From Pseudonocardia autotrophica (GTDB lineage: Bacteria; Actinomycetota; Actinomycetes; Mycobacteriales; Pseudonocardiaceae), in the NCBI RefSeq assembly GCF_003945385.1, contig NZ_AP018920.1, positions 620,001 through 684,000 on the forward strand: DNA of 64,000 bases, given 5' to 3'. Each line of letters begins with the position of its first letter. Position 1 is the first letter of the stretch. The notes beneath the pieces were generated by a model. That model saw nothing but the letters and a program-made list of their open reading frames with translations. It was not told the origin of the DNA and did not search any database. The position numbers and the translations under genes are program-made. Shown here piece by piece: positions 1 through 8,042 of the stretch.

Positions 1-351
1 CAGCTCGATCCGGTGGGTGAGCGATCCGCCGGCGGCCACCCGGGTGGCCTCGGCGATCGGGGTCAGCGGGGCGAGCATGCGGCCGGCCAGGAACCATCCG
101 CCGACCAGCCCGAGAACGAGCAGGAAGGCGAGGATCAGCGCGGCCGCCGGGCTGAACACGACCGGTCCGAAGTTCGTGTGGTCGAAGATCCGCGGGACGT
201 TGGTGAGGTCCGGGACGAGGGACCCGACGGACGCCTCGCGCGGGAGGAGGAACAGCCAGACGGCGCCGAGCAGGGTGCAGGTGAGCAGCAGGAACCCGGC
301 GTAGCTGAGGGTGAGCTTGAGCCGGACGCTCATACCGGGCCTGCGGGTCAC
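1..351 (-). CDS. Sensor histidine kinase, N-terminal part (cut by window edge)
   Basis: The reading frame runs off the left edge, so only about 117 N-terminal residues are visible. They show a first membrane segment (LTLSYAGFLLLTCTLLGAVW), a short extracytoplasmic loop, a second membrane segment (AALILAFLLVLGLVGGWFLA) and the start of a HAMP linker with the typical MLAPLTPIAEATR stretch. This is the usual input half of a membrane histidine kinase. A GTG at 349-351 lies 11 bp after the stop of the response regulator; an ATG six codons further in (331-333) is an alternative start. Adjacency and spacing imply co-transcription with that regulator as a CutS/VanS-like partner. The kinase core lies outside the window, so catalytic competence cannot be judged. 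Confidence 0.85.
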   Translation of the reverse strand, partial: MTRRPGMSVRLKLTLSYAGFLLLTCTLLGAVWLFLLPREASVGSLVPDLTNVPRIFDHTNFGPVVFSPAAALILAFLLVLGLVGGWFLAGRMLAPLTPIAEATRVAAGGSLTHRIEL

Positions 352-362
352 GGCTCCCTCCC

Positions 363-1028
363 TCACACCGGGATGTCGATGCGGTAGCCGGCCCCGGCCA
401 CCGTCGCGATGATCCCGGGTTCACCCAGGCGTTTGCGCAGGGCCGACACGGTGATGCGGACGGCGTTGGTGAACGGGTCGGCGTTCTCGTCCCAGGCACG
501 TTCGAGCAGCTCCTCGGCGCTGACGACACCGCCCTCGGCCGCTACGAGGACCTCCAGGACGGCGAACTGCTTGCGGGTGAGCGCGACGTAGCGGCCGTCC
601 CGGTGGACCTCGCGGCGGAACGGGTCCAGCCGCAGGCCGGCGATCTCGCGCACCGGAGGCCTGGCGTGCGCCCGCCTGCGGTCCAGCGCCCGGAGCCGCA
701 GCACGAGCTCGCGCAGTGCGAACGGCTTGGTGAGGTAGTCGTCGGCGCCCAGCTCGAAACCTGCGGCCTTGTCGTCGAGCCGGTCGGCCGCGGTGAGCAT
801 GAGGATCGGCATGCCGCTGTCGGACGCGACGATATGGGCCGCGATCTCGTCGCCGGTCGGCCCGGGGACGTCCCGATCGAGGACCGCGATCTCGTAGGCG
901 TTGACCGCGAGCAGCTCCAGCGCCGTGTCGCCGTCGCCGGCGATGTCGGCGGCGATGGCCTCCCGGCGCAGGCCGTCGCGGATGGCCTCGGCCAGGTGGA
1001 GCTCGTCCTCGACGATCAGCACGCGCAC
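363..1028 (-). CDS. OmpR-family response regulator (CutR/VanR-like)
   Basis: 221 residues. The N-terminal receiver domain (about 1-115) has the acidic pocket VEDE, phosphoacceptor Asp51 in VLDRDVP and the conserved Lys101 in DDYLTKPF. The C-terminal winged helix (about 130-221) ends with TVAGAGYRIDI. The stretch AWDENADPFTNAVRITVSAL resembles actinobacterial CutR regulators. Starts at GTG 1028, and the kinase gene follows 11 bp after its stop. It is divergent from a VanY-like peptidase gene with only about 90 bp between starts, so it probably controls that gene and itself. The cell-wall link is inference from this neighbour. Confidence 0.93.
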   Translation of the reverse strand: MRVLIVEDELHLAEAIRDGLRREAIAADIAGDGDTALELLAVNAYEIAVLDRDVPGPTGDEIAAHIVASDSGMPILMLTAADRLDDKAAGFELGADDYLTKPFALRELVLRLRALDRRRAHARPPVREIAGLRLDPFRREVHRDGRYVALTRKQFAVLEVLVAAEGGVVSAEELLERAWDENADPFTNAVRITVSALRKRLGEPGIIATVAGAGYRIDIPV

Positions 1029-1118
1029 AGTTCCCAGAGGTTACGAGCCGCGACCTGTCGTCGGCGTATCGATTTCCGGAGACGGTGCGGCAACACCGGG
1101 CTGCCTTGACTGCGCGTC

Positions 1119-1765
1119 ATGACCCAGCACTCACCGGTTCGCCCGATCCTGGCACTCGTCGCCGTCACAGCGCTCTGCGCCCTCGGCATCGGGGTGACGA
1201 CGGCCCCGTCGCCCGCCTCCTCCGCCGCATCCGGGGCCCGCTGGTGGGAGGGCAGCCTGGACCGGCCGCCCCCACACGGCGACAGCTCCGCCGTCGGCCC
1301 CCGGCTCGGCGCGCTCGGTACGGATGACGGTGCCGTCCCGGACGGCACCACGGTCGACGACGACGTCCCGGCCGTCACCCGCCTCGATCCGGATCTGCGC
1401 GAGGCGCTGCGGGAAGCGACGGACGACGCGGCCGGCGACGGGATCACCGTGTACGTCACCAGCGGCTGGCGGGCACCGGCATTCCAGGGGCAGCTGTTGC
1501 GCGACGCCGTCGCGCAGCACGGCTCGCAGCGGGAAGCGCCCGCTGGGTCGCCACCGCTGACACCTCACAGCACGTGTCCGGCAACGCCGTCGACATCGGA
1601 CACCCCGATGCTGCGTCATGGCTGTCGCGCCACGGCGCCGACCACGGGCTGTGCCGGATCTACGACAACGAGCCGTGGCACTTCGAACTCCGCCCCGACG
1701 CCGTCGACGACGGTTGCCCGGCCCGGTACGCCGACCCGACCCACGACCCGAGGATGCAGCGGTGA
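1119..1765 (+). pseudogene. VanY-like M15 D-Ala-D-Ala carboxypeptidase, frameshifted
   Basis: The first frame from ATG 1119 gives a signal peptide or membrane anchor (LALVAVTALCALGIGVTTAP) and then M15 peptidase sequence up to VTSGWRAP and LLRDAVAQHG. Near 1533-1541 the homology jumps to another frame, which continues RWVATADTSQHVSGNAVDIG and NEPWHFEL and stops at 1765. Together the frames contain the zinc motif HVSGNAVD and the second His of EPWH, so the ancestral protein was a complete VanY/DdcY-type metallopeptidase of about 215 residues acting on peptidoglycan precursors outside the membrane. The best fit is loss of one base in a GC-rich run, restoring EARRWVAT. It may be a real mutation or a sequencing error. 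The original frame otherwise runs on to 2528 without homology. Confidence 0.85.
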
Positions 1766-2066
1766 CAGACCGGCCCGGACGTCGGCGCGGGACACCTGGG
1801 GGCGACGCCCGGAGAGCGCGGACCGCTCATCAGAACCGTGGATCCCGGCCCTTTCTGCGGTGTCCGGGATGGCGGATTGCGCCGGCTGCGCGATCTCGGG
1901 TGGGCCGGGACGGTCTGTCCCGCGACCTTCGTCCGAATCGGCGAACACGTCGTGTTCGCGCAGAATCTCGGAAGCCCCGGCTCGGCTTCCTCAGGGCCGG
2001 CACACTTTGCGGGCCTGGCGGCCCGAGCGGCAGGCAACCGAGCCGGTCCCCGCCGCCCCTGCGGGC
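1766..2066. other. Convergent intergenic region with palindromes
   Basis: No gene is recognisable here between the frameshifted peptidase (+) and the DUF4870 gene (-). It holds a perfect 19-bp palindrome at 1941-1959 and an inverted repeat with 7-bp arms (1970-1976 and 1984-1990) that could act as a transcription terminator hairpin. Confidence 0.5.
1941..1959. repeat. Perfect 19-bp palindrome
   Basis: GCGAACACG, a single central T, then CGTGTTCGC. A one-base loop is unsuitable for an RNA hairpin, so a DNA-binding site is more likely. Its CGAAC/GTTCG arms recall the actinobacterial SOS box, but the seven-base spacing differs from the usual four. Confidence 0.6.
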
Positions 2067-2456
2067 TCACGACAACATGCGGAGCTGGAACGGGTAGTCG
2101 TAGGACTGGTTGTTCGACGCCTTGATCGCTCCCTTGATGTGGCACCACGCGGACACCACGAACAGAACGATCATGAGTGGGACGGCGACGAGCACGCCGA
2201 TCACGGTCAGGATCAGCAGCCAGCTGACGATGAAGAGCACCCAGAACATCAGGTTGAAGTTGAACGCCCCGGCCGCGGCCCTGCGCGCGAACGGATCGTC
2301 CTTCTTGACCAGCCAGACCAGCAGCGGGCCGAGCAGGCTCAGCAGTCCTGCGCTGAGTACCGCGGCGATCGGCGCCGAGAGATGGGCGAGGATTGCTGCG
2401 ATCCGGCTGCTGTCGGACGGCGGGGGCCCGGAATGGCCGGGGTACTGCTGCGACAT
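2067..2456 (-). CDS. DUF4870 small membrane protein
   Basis: 129 residues from ATG 2456. After a short polar N-terminus (MSQQYPGHSG) there are three to four hydrophobic helices: ILAHLSAPIAAVLSAGLLSL, LGPLLVWLVKKDDPFARR, FNFNLMFWVLFIVSWLLIL and VPLMIVLFVVSAWCHIKG. The combination of an AAILAHLS start, the KKDDPFAR(R) turn and the AFNFNL motif is characteristic of the DUF4870/Tic20-like family of unknown function. The gene stands alone, preceded by 190 bp of non-coding sequence. No substrate can be assigned. Confidence 0.85.
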   Translation of the reverse strand: MSQQYPGHSGPPPSDSSRIAAILAHLSAPIAAVLSAGLLSLLGPLLVWLVKKDDPFARRAAAGAFNFNLMFWVLFIVSWLLILTVIGVLVAVPLMIVLFVVSAWCHIKGAIKASNNQSYDYPFQLRMLS

Positions 2457-2646
2457 CGAGGTCCTCTCTTCTGGTCCGCGAGCCCCGGTCGGCTGCGCGC
2501 CGGCACAGCGGGACGGGGCCGTCGGTGAATGCCACCCTGCCAGTCGCCGGCCCGGAATCGGGAATCGGCGGACACCGGGTCGAGCCGCCATCACCCGGAC
2601 GAGTGCACCGATCCGGTCGCGCCTCCGACTCGTGGCGGGGTGCCGC

Positions 2647-3417
2647 TCAGGCCACCGGCGCGTGGCCGGAGACCTCGGGAAACGCCGGTCGGCCGAACAA
2701 CCATCCCTGGCCGAGGTCCACCCCCGCGCCGAGGCACCGCTCCGCGGTCGCAATGTCCTCGATGCCCTCCGCGACGGTCACCGCGCCGTGCTCGTGCACG
2801 AGCTCCAACGCACGGCACAGCACGCGACGGCCGCGTGCTGTGTGGATCAGCCGGATCAGCGTGCGGTCCAGTTTGACGACGTCGAACGGATACTCGACGA
2901 CCCTCGCGAGTGTGCTCAGGCCCGCACCGAGATCGTCCGCGGCGATCCGGACCCCCGCCTGCTGCAGCGTCGTCATCGCCGCGCGGAACCAGACGGGGTC
3001 ACGGATCACGCCGGTCTCGGTCACCTCGAGGAGCAGCCGGTCCGGCGGGAACGACCGCATGGTGCACGCGTCGAGGACGCGGCCCGGGAAGCTGGGGTCG
3101 CAGAACCCGGCGACGTCGACGTTGATCGAGAGGAAGCCGCCACCGCGGACGACGTGCATCCCGTCCATCAGCGCGCGCGTGGTGAGTCCGGGGAGTCTGC
3201 CGGTGTCGTCGGCGATCGGTACGAAGTCGACCGGGGAGACCTCGCCGAGCTGCGGATCCGTCCAGCGTGCGAGGCCCTCGAACCCGACGGTGGTCCGGCC
3301 CGCCAGGCTCACGATGGGCTGGTAGGCGAACCGGACGTGTGCGAGGAAGTCCGGCCGGCACAGCCGCCGGGTGATCAGCGCGGCGCGCCCGGGGAGATCG
3401 ATCGTCGCCTCGTGCAT
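2647..3417 (-). CDS. Stand-alone EAL-domain protein (putative c-di-GMP phosphodiesterase)
   Basis: 256 residues from ATG 3417; an upstream in-frame extension is Arg-rich and unlikely to be translated. Almost the whole protein is one EAL domain: YQPIVSLAG, the signature written as EGLARW instead of EALARW, LLEVTETGV, IAADDLGAGLSTL, VVKLDRTLIR, VAEGIED and LGQGWLFGRP. The metal-binding Glu and Asp pair and the general-base Lys region are present, so hydrolysis of cyclic di-GMP is plausible. There is no transmembrane, PAS or GGDEF part, so the enzyme is soluble and its input unknown. The A-to-G change in the signature is conservative and does not by itself indicate inactivity. Confidence 0.85.
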   Translation of the reverse strand: MHEATIDLPGRAALITRRLCRPDFLAHVRFAYQPIVSLAGRTTVGFEGLARWTDPQLGEVSPVDFVPIADDTGRLPGLTTRALMDGMHVVRGGGFLSINVDVAGFCDPSFPGRVLDACTMRSFPPDRLLLEVTETGVIRDPVWFRAAMTTLQQAGVRIAADDLGAGLSTLARVVEYPFDVVKLDRTLIRLIHTARGRRVLCRALELVHEHGAVTVAEGIEDIATAERCLGAGVDLGQGWLFGRPAFPEVSGHAPVA

Positions 3418-3662
3418 CGTCGCTCTTCCTGCCTCTCGTCGACGACTGTGGGGCGACGCCGACGGCCGTCGGGTTGCACCGTCCGGCCGTGCCGCGCGGT
3501 GCATCGGTCACCGGACGCGACATCCTCACATAAGCATCCCCCTGATGCGGGGTCGAAGCGGGAACGGAACGGTGCGGTGATCACATCGGGTGCGCCGGAC
3601 GGGCCGTTACCGGCCGCCGGCGTCCCACCCGGGTGTGCGCCGGCGATCGGTGCCCGGGCCTC

Positions 3663-4040
3663 TCAGTCGGCTGACGAATCGCTCCGCCGGGGTACCGGCC
3701 CGGATCGCGTGTGGGTCCGGCGCCGCCGCCGGCGCCGGCGGGAGACCAGCGGTCCGTGCGGAGGGTACGTCGTCGGGTTCCCCGGGCCGGCGAGCGAGCA
3801 GGCGCCGCCGGACCCTGTACAGAGCTCGGGCTCCTCCCGTCGCAGCAGGGTGAGTGCCCGCCAGCAGGTCAGGAGGGTGGCGGCGCTGCTCCGCCGGATG
3901 ATCTGTCCGGCCCCGGCGGCGGTGGCGAGAAGGCAGCCCACGACACGGGGAACGCTCCGCTCGTCGCGCCAGTACGGGTCGCCGGCGGGGTCGGTGACGT
4001 CGTCCGGCTCATCCGGATCGTCCGCCCATCCCATGTTCAT
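3663..4040 (-). CDS. Small hypothetical protein, acidic head and Arg-rich tail
   Basis: 125 residues from ATG 4040 (MNMGWADD). The N-terminus is rich in Asp, Pro and Glu (DDPDEPDDVTDP), a middle part could be weakly membrane-associated (VVGCLLATAAGAGQI), and the C-terminus carries a run of eight Arg. I do not recognise a family. Its start overlaps by four bases (ATGA) the stop of a 14-codon frame at 4037-4081 that has the better ribosome-binding site. Translation may therefore be coupled, or the two may once have been one frame. A small real gene is likelier than not, but only marginally. Confidence 0.4.
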   Translation of the reverse strand: MNMGWADDPDEPDDVTDPAGDPYWRDERSVPRVVGCLLATAAGAGQIIRRSSAATLLTCWRALTLLRREEPELCTGSGGACSLAGPGNPTTYPPHGPLVSRRRRRRRRTHTRSGPVPRRSDSSAD

Positions 4041-4081
4041 GTCGTGCGCCCGGTCGGGAGGAGGTGCGCGCCCAGGTCCAT
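4037..4081 (-). CDS. 14-codon leader frame overlapping the next gene (ATGA)
   Basis: ATG 4081 is preceded by GGAAGGACGACC, a good ribosome-binding site, and opens MDLGAHLLPTGRTT before a TGA that shares bases with the ATG of the 3663-4040 gene. This could be a translational-coupling leader, or the true N-terminus of the downstream protein separated by a one-base loss, since adding one G would join MDLGAHLLP to DRAHDMNMGW. Confidence 0.4.
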   Translation of the reverse strand: MDLGAHLLPTGRTT

Positions 4082-4358
4082 GGTCGTCCTTCCTGGACTC
4101 GGCGTGGCATGCGGTCCCCGGGGGACCGACGGGAGGACCGGTGGTGGTTCTCCTCTGGCGTGTGACACGGCGGGCCGGTGATCCTCACGCCGGTGCGCGG
4201 CCGAGTTCCGTGCTCGGTCGGCTCAGCTGCGTTCGGTGTCCACCGGCGCGCCCGCCGTGTCCGGTTGTTCGATCGTCAGCACGACGAGATGCCGGCGCTG
4301 CCGGCGTGCACGCTCGTCGCGACCCAGCAGCTCGTCGGCCGGGTGCGGGAGCAGCGCA

Positions 4359-4703
4359 TCAGGCCCGGCAGGAGAGCACCTCGGTGCGCGCGCCCGTGGC
4401 CAGGTGCCGGTTGACCTGGTAGGTCTGCCGCACCAGGCAGGTCAGCGGAGCACCCCGCTGCACCCCGTCGAGCGGGTCGGCCGGCAGCCAGCCGGGCAAG
4501 GGCGATCCGGGGAGCGTGCCGTCCGGGGCGGGCTCGACCAGCGCGACGTACATGTGGTCGCGCCCGAACCCGGCGACGACGGCGGGCACCTCGCCCTCCC
4601 ATTCCTGCACCCGGAACAGCCAGTGGGCGAGGAGGAGCACGACGCCCGCCCCGAGAACGAGCACCGTCAGCAGGGCCGCCGAGGCCGGGCCGGGGATCCG
4701 CAT
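4359..4703 (-). CDS. Hypothetical membrane-anchored protein, 114 aa
   Basis: Starts at ATG 4703 (MRIPGPASAA). One N-terminal transmembrane helix (LLTVLVLGAGVVLLLAHWLF) is followed by about 85 residues predicted to be extracytoplasmic. That part contains the phrases GRDHMYVALVEPAPDGTLPG and a Cys pair (LTCLVRQ and VLSCRA) that could form a disulfide. No family is recognised. It ends at 4359 and the NUDIX gene ends 44 bp upstream of its start on the same strand, so the two may be co-transcribed. Codon use and GC pattern match the neighbours, which supports a real gene. Confidence 0.6.
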   Translation of the reverse strand: MRIPGPASAALLTVLVLGAGVVLLLAHWLFRVQEWEGEVPAVVAGFGRDHMYVALVEPAPDGTLPGSPLPGWLPADPLDGVQRGAPLTCLVRQTYQVNRHLATGARTEVLSCRA

Positions 4704-4747
4704 GCGCCGACGATCCCGGATCCGCTGGCACCCGCGGATCCGCAGCG

Positions 4748-5188
4748 CTACCGAGCGAACGGGTGCAGGTCCCAGCCCGCCAGCCCGGTGCCGGGGTGTC
4801 GCCAGACGTGCCGCACGGCGGCGGTGTGCGCGAACACCGGCCCGGGCAGATCGTCCGGATCGGCCCAGCGCCAGGCATCGACGGCGTGCGGCTCGAGGAC
4901 CGTGAGCACGGCACCGGGTGGGGCGGCGACGTGCACCGCGAACGTCACACCGCTGCCACCGGTCCGCACGCAGACCGCGAACACCGAGCCCCGCTCCACC
5001 ACGACGCCGGTCTCCTCGGCCAGCTCGCGCAGCGCGGCCTGCACCGGCGTCTCGCCGCCTTCCAGATGGCCGCCGGGGAACGACCAGCTCGGGTCCTCGC
5101 CCGCGGTGACGCGGTGGCCGATCGCGACCAGGCCGTCGTCGCGCTCCAGCACCACACCGACACCCGACACCGGACGGGGAAGATCCAT
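4748..5188 (-). CDS. NUDIX hydrolase
   Basis: 146 residues from ATG 5188. The Nudix box reads GGHLEGGETPVQAALRELAE followed by ETGVV, matching the G-x5-E-x7-RE-x2-EE-x-G consensus, at about residues 38-62. The rest has the small alpha/beta sandwich layout, with WRWADPDDLPGPVF near the end resembling the nucleotide-diphosphate hydrolase (MutT-like) branch. The substrate is probably a nucleoside or sugar diphosphate, but this cannot be fixed from sequence. It is divergent from the DksA/TraR gene with 37 bp between starts. Function as a NUDIX enzyme is well supported; the physiological role is unknown. Confidence 0.92.
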   Translation of the reverse strand: MDLPRPVSGVGVVLERDDGLVAIGHRVTAGEDPSWSFPGGHLEGGETPVQAALRELAEETGVVVERGSVFAVCVRTGGSGVTFAVHVAAPPGAVLTVLEPHAVDAWRWADPDDLPGPVFAHTAAVRHVWRHPGTGLAGWDLHPFAR

Positions 5189-5225
5189 GACGACGAATCT
5201 GCCACGCCGGGGGACCCTGGTCGGC

Positions 5226-5591
5226 ATGGACCCAGCAGCAGTCGCCGCCGAGCGCACCCGGGTCGACGACCGGGTCGCCTCGTTGCGCCACGAGCTGGCG
5301 TCGCTCGCCGAGGAGCAGTCCCTCACCAGCCACGACGACGAGCACGATCCGGAGGGGGTCACGATCGCGGTCCAGCGTGCGCAGCTGCAGGGCCTGCTCG
5401 CCGCCGCGGAACAGGACCGTGCCGACCTCGACGACGCCGCCCGCCGGATCGCGGACGGCAGCTACGGCGCCTGCGCGCGGTGCGGCGGCCCGATCGCAGC
5501 GGAGCGGCTGGAGGCGCTGCCCGCGACCCGCACCTGCATCGGCTGCGCCTCGCTCCGGCGCTCCGGATCCGGGCGTCGAACCCGGGGCTGA
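5226..5591 (+). CDS. DksA/TraR-family zinc-finger protein
   Basis: 121 residues from ATG 5226. A long N-terminal coiled-coil region (about 5-75) precedes the signature IADGSYGACARCGGPI and a C4 zinc finger with Cys83, Cys86, Cys104 and Cys107. Proteins of this family insert the coiled coil into the RNA polymerase secondary channel or act as small zinc proteins. Actinobacterial members such as this one are common, but most are uncharacterised. The residues at the coiled-coil tip are SHDDEHDP, acidic as in DksA. Its stop is 71 bp upstream of the penicillin-binding protein gene, and a regulator-like direct repeat lies between them. Confidence 0.88.
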   Translation: MDPAAVAAERTRVDDRVASLRHELASLAEEQSLTSHDDEHDPEGVTIAVQRAQLQGLLAAAEQDRADLDDAARRIADGSYGACARCGGPIAAERLEALPATRTCIGCASLRRSGSGRRTRG

Positions 5592-5600
5592 CCCGCGGAT

Positions 5601-5618
5601 CGTCAGGTAACCGTCAGG
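5601..5618 (+). promoter_or_regulatory. Direct repeat CGTCAGG-N4-CGTCAGG upstream of PBP gene
   Basis: Two perfect 7-bp copies are spaced 11 bp start to start, the spacing typical of OmpR-family regulator dimers. The pair lies 45-62 bp before the penicillin-binding protein start. Similar pairs occur at 8025-8042 and 10529-10546, the latter just upstream of the response regulator gene at 9689-10465. Confidence 0.55.
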
Positions 5619-5662
5619 ATGGCCTCACCACCCTGTCACGATCTTCCGGGGAACCTGGGGGC

Positions 5663-7741
5663 ATGCCCGACTCCCCTCCAGCCGGTGACCGCGCGCGTTT
5701 CGTACGGCGCAGGCTGTTGCAGGGGATCGGGGCGAGCGTGCTGGCCGGGGTGTTGCTCGCCGGGATGCTGGCACCGGTCGCGGTCGCGACCGCGGTCGCG
5801 ACCGACGGGATCAGCGGCGTCGCCGACCAGGCCACCAGCGCCCGGCTCGGCGACGGTCGGATGGGCGCCACCTCGGTGCTGCTCGACGCCGCGGGCGAGC
5901 CGTTCGCGCATCTCTACGACCAGCACCGTGAGCCGGTCGGTCCGGACGGGATCGCGGACACGATGACCGCCGCGATCGTCGCGATCGAGGACCGCCGGTT
6001 CTACGAGCACGACGGCGTGGACTGGTACGGCATGGGCCGCGCGCTGGTCAGCAACGCGGCCGGCGGCTCGGCTCTGGAGGGCCAGGGCGCCTCGACGCTG
6101 ACCATGCAGTACGTCAAGAACTTCCGGCTCAACGTGCTGGCCTCGACACCGGAGGAGGAGCGCGCGGCCACCGCGAACACGCCGGCCCGCAAGCTCGCCG
6201 AGGTCCGGCTGGCACACCAGGTCGAGGCGGTGCTGGACAAGGAGGAGATCCTGGCCGGCTACCTCGACCTGATCTACTTCGGCCGCGGCGCCTACGGCGT
6301 GCAGACCGCGGCCCGCACCTGGTTCGGGACGACGGCCGACCAGCTCACCGTGCCGCAGGCCGCGCTGCTGGCCGGGATGATCCAGGCCCCCGAGCGGTTC
6401 GACCCGCTGAACAACCCGGAGGCCGCGCAGAACCGCCGGAACACGGTGATCGCCGCGATGGTCGAGGTCGGATCGATCACCCCGGCACAGGCCGAGGAAG
6501 CCAGGGCGACTCCGGTCGAGGTCCGGCCGGACGCCGGTGTCCCGGCCCAGGGCTGCGCCGGAGCCCGCGAGGGCACCGGGCACTTCTGCCAGGCCGTTGT
6601 CGAGGCGCTCGACGGGTCGGGGATCGGGGCGGGTGTGCTCCGCAACGGCGGCTACACGATCCGCACCACCCTCGACCCGCGTGCCACCGACGAGGCGCTG
6701 ACCGCGGTCCGCCGGACCGGCGGCGCCGAGGGCTCGTCGTCGGTCGCGAACGTCGCGGCGCTGGTGGAGCCGGGCACCGGACGGGTGGACGCGCTGGTCT
6801 CCAGCAGTGAGTACGGCTTCGACGCCGACGCAGGTGAGACCGCCTATCCGCTGGCCACGCTGCCACTGCACGGCGCAGGCTCGGTCTACAAGGTCTTCAC
6901 CGCCGCGGCCGCGCTGGAGAGCGGGATCGTCACGCCGGACAGCGTGCTGGGCAACCCGGCGAGCTACACCTCACGCAACTTCCGCAACGGCAGCGCGCCC
7001 TACACCGTCGCGAACTACGGCAACTCGAGCAGCGGCCCGCTGACGCTGCGACAGGCACTCGCCAGCTCGCCGAACACCCCGTTCATCGAGCTCACCGACC
7101 GGATCGGCTCGTTGCAGCCGGTGGTCGACATGGCCTGGCGGCTCGGGCTCCGGACGTCGCTGGAGGCGCCCACCCGCGACGGCGGCACCGTCGGGGAGGC
7201 GGTGATCGCCCAGCGGCGGGCGTCGTTCACCCTCGGGCCGGAGGGCACCAGCCCGCTGGAGCTGGCGACCGTGGGCGCCACGATCGCGTCCGGCGGGGTG
7301 CACTGCACGCCGCTGTTCGTCGAGTCGGTGTCCGACCGGGACGGCGGCGACGTCGCGCTCCCCGGTCCGCGCTGCGACCGGGTGATCGACGAGTCGGTCG
7401 CCCGCGACCTGGTCACCGCCCTGTCCGGGGACGCGACCTCCGGTACGGCGGCAGGCGCCGCGGCCGCGGTGGGCTGGAACCGGCCGGTGATCGCGAAGAC
7501 CGGGACCACCCAGAACTACGCGTCGGCGGCGTTCCTGGGCGCCACCGGCGACCGCGCGGGTTCGGTCATGACGCTCCCGACCGGGGCGCCGCGCCCGGTG
7601 TGCACCGGGCCGCTGCGCACCTGCGGATCCGGCAACCTCACCGGTGGTGCGGTGCCGGCGCGCGCGTGGTTCGCGATGGTCTCCGCCCTCGACGGCGGCG
7701 CGGGCTCCACCCCGCTGCCCGGTACCGGGGCCGGTACCTGA
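5663..7741 (+). CDS. Class A penicillin-binding protein (bifunctional)
   Basis: 692 residues from ATG 5663. A short cytoplasmic tail with FVRRRLLQ precedes a membrane anchor (ASVLAGVLLAGMLAPVAVAT). The glycosyltransferase domain (about 75-260) has EDRRFYEHDGVD, GASTLTMQYVKN and the KEEILAGYLDLIYFGRGAYG block. The transpeptidase domain (about 325-660) has SVYK with the acylated Ser at residue 407, SPN at 469-471 and KTG at 612-614. It therefore polymerises lipid II and crosslinks peptidoglycan at the outer face of the membrane. There is no PASTA domain and no long C-terminal extension. The direct repeat upstream and the convergent regulator/kinase/lipoprotein operon suggest control by envelope stress. 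Confidence 0.95.
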   Translation: MPDSPPAGDRARFVRRRLLQGIGASVLAGVLLAGMLAPVAVATAVATDGISGVADQATSARLGDGRMGATSVLLDAAGEPFAHLYDQHREPVGPDGIADTMTAAIVAIEDRRFYEHDGVDWYGMGRALVSNAAGGSALEGQGASTLTMQYVKNFRLNVLASTPEEERAATANTPARKLAEVRLAHQVEAVLDKEEILAGYLDLIYFGRGAYGVQTAARTWFGTTADQLTVPQAALLAGMIQAPERFDPLNNPEAAQNRRNTVIAAMVEVGSITPAQAEEARATPVEVRPDAGVPAQGCAGAREGTGHFCQAVVEALDGSGIGAGVLRNGGYTIRTTLDPRATDEALTAVRRTGGAEGSSSVANVAALVEPGTGRVDALVSSSEYGFDADAGETAYPLATLPLHGAGSVYKVFTAAAALESGIVTPDSVLGNPASYTSRNFRNGSAPYTVANYGNSSSGPLTLRQALASSPNTPFIELTDRIGSLQPVVDMAWRLGLRTSLEAPTRDGGTVGEAVIAQRRASFTLGPEGTSPLELATVGATIASGGVHCTPLFVESVSDRDGGDVALPGPRCDRVIDESVARDLVTALSGDATSGTAAGAAAAVGWNRPVIAKTGTTQNYASAAFLGATGDRAGSVMTLPTGAPRPVCTGPLRTCGSGNLTGGAVPARAWFAMVSALDGGAGSTPLPGTGAGT

Positions 7742-8037
7742 GCGGATCCCCGCCGGGGGCCGCGATGATCGGCGGCCCGCCGCTGTGGTGATCGGCGGCC
7801 CGCCGGGCGCATCCGGCACGGGCCCGGGCCACCCGGGGCGGCGACGAGCCGGTGAGCCGTCGCCGTCCCCGGTCGCGGTACGGGAACCCGGGAGTCCCGC
7901 CCGCGGTGGGGCCGTACCGGTGGGGCCGTGCGCGACCGCTCCCCAGAAGCCGCGCACTCCGCCGCCGATCACCCGCTTCCGATTCTGCCCCCGGCAGGTC
8001 ACGGCCGGGGCCGGCGAACCGGATCGTCAGACAACCG
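7742..8037. repeat. Convergent intergenic region with two 17-bp direct repeats
   Basis: Between the PBP gene (+) and the lipoprotein gene (-). It contains TGATCGGCGGCCCGCCG at 7766-7782 and again at 7789-7805; each copy has a GGCGG/CCGCC dyad and may work as a back-to-back terminator. The remaining roughly 230 bp show no credible reading frame. Confidence 0.5.
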
Positions 8038-8042
8038 TCAGG
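8025..8042 (+). promoter_or_regulatory. Second copy of the CGTCAG-type direct repeat
   Basis: CGTCAGA at 8025-8031 and CGTCAGG at 8036-8042, again 11 bp apart, overlapping the lipoprotein stop codon. No gene starts nearby, so this copy may be a relic or a site for an unannotated transcript. Confidence 0.4.

Noticed and set aside
1941..1959. LexA/SOS box
   Set aside because: Arms resemble CGAAC/GTTCG, but the spacing is seven bases instead of four and no SOS gene starts nearby.
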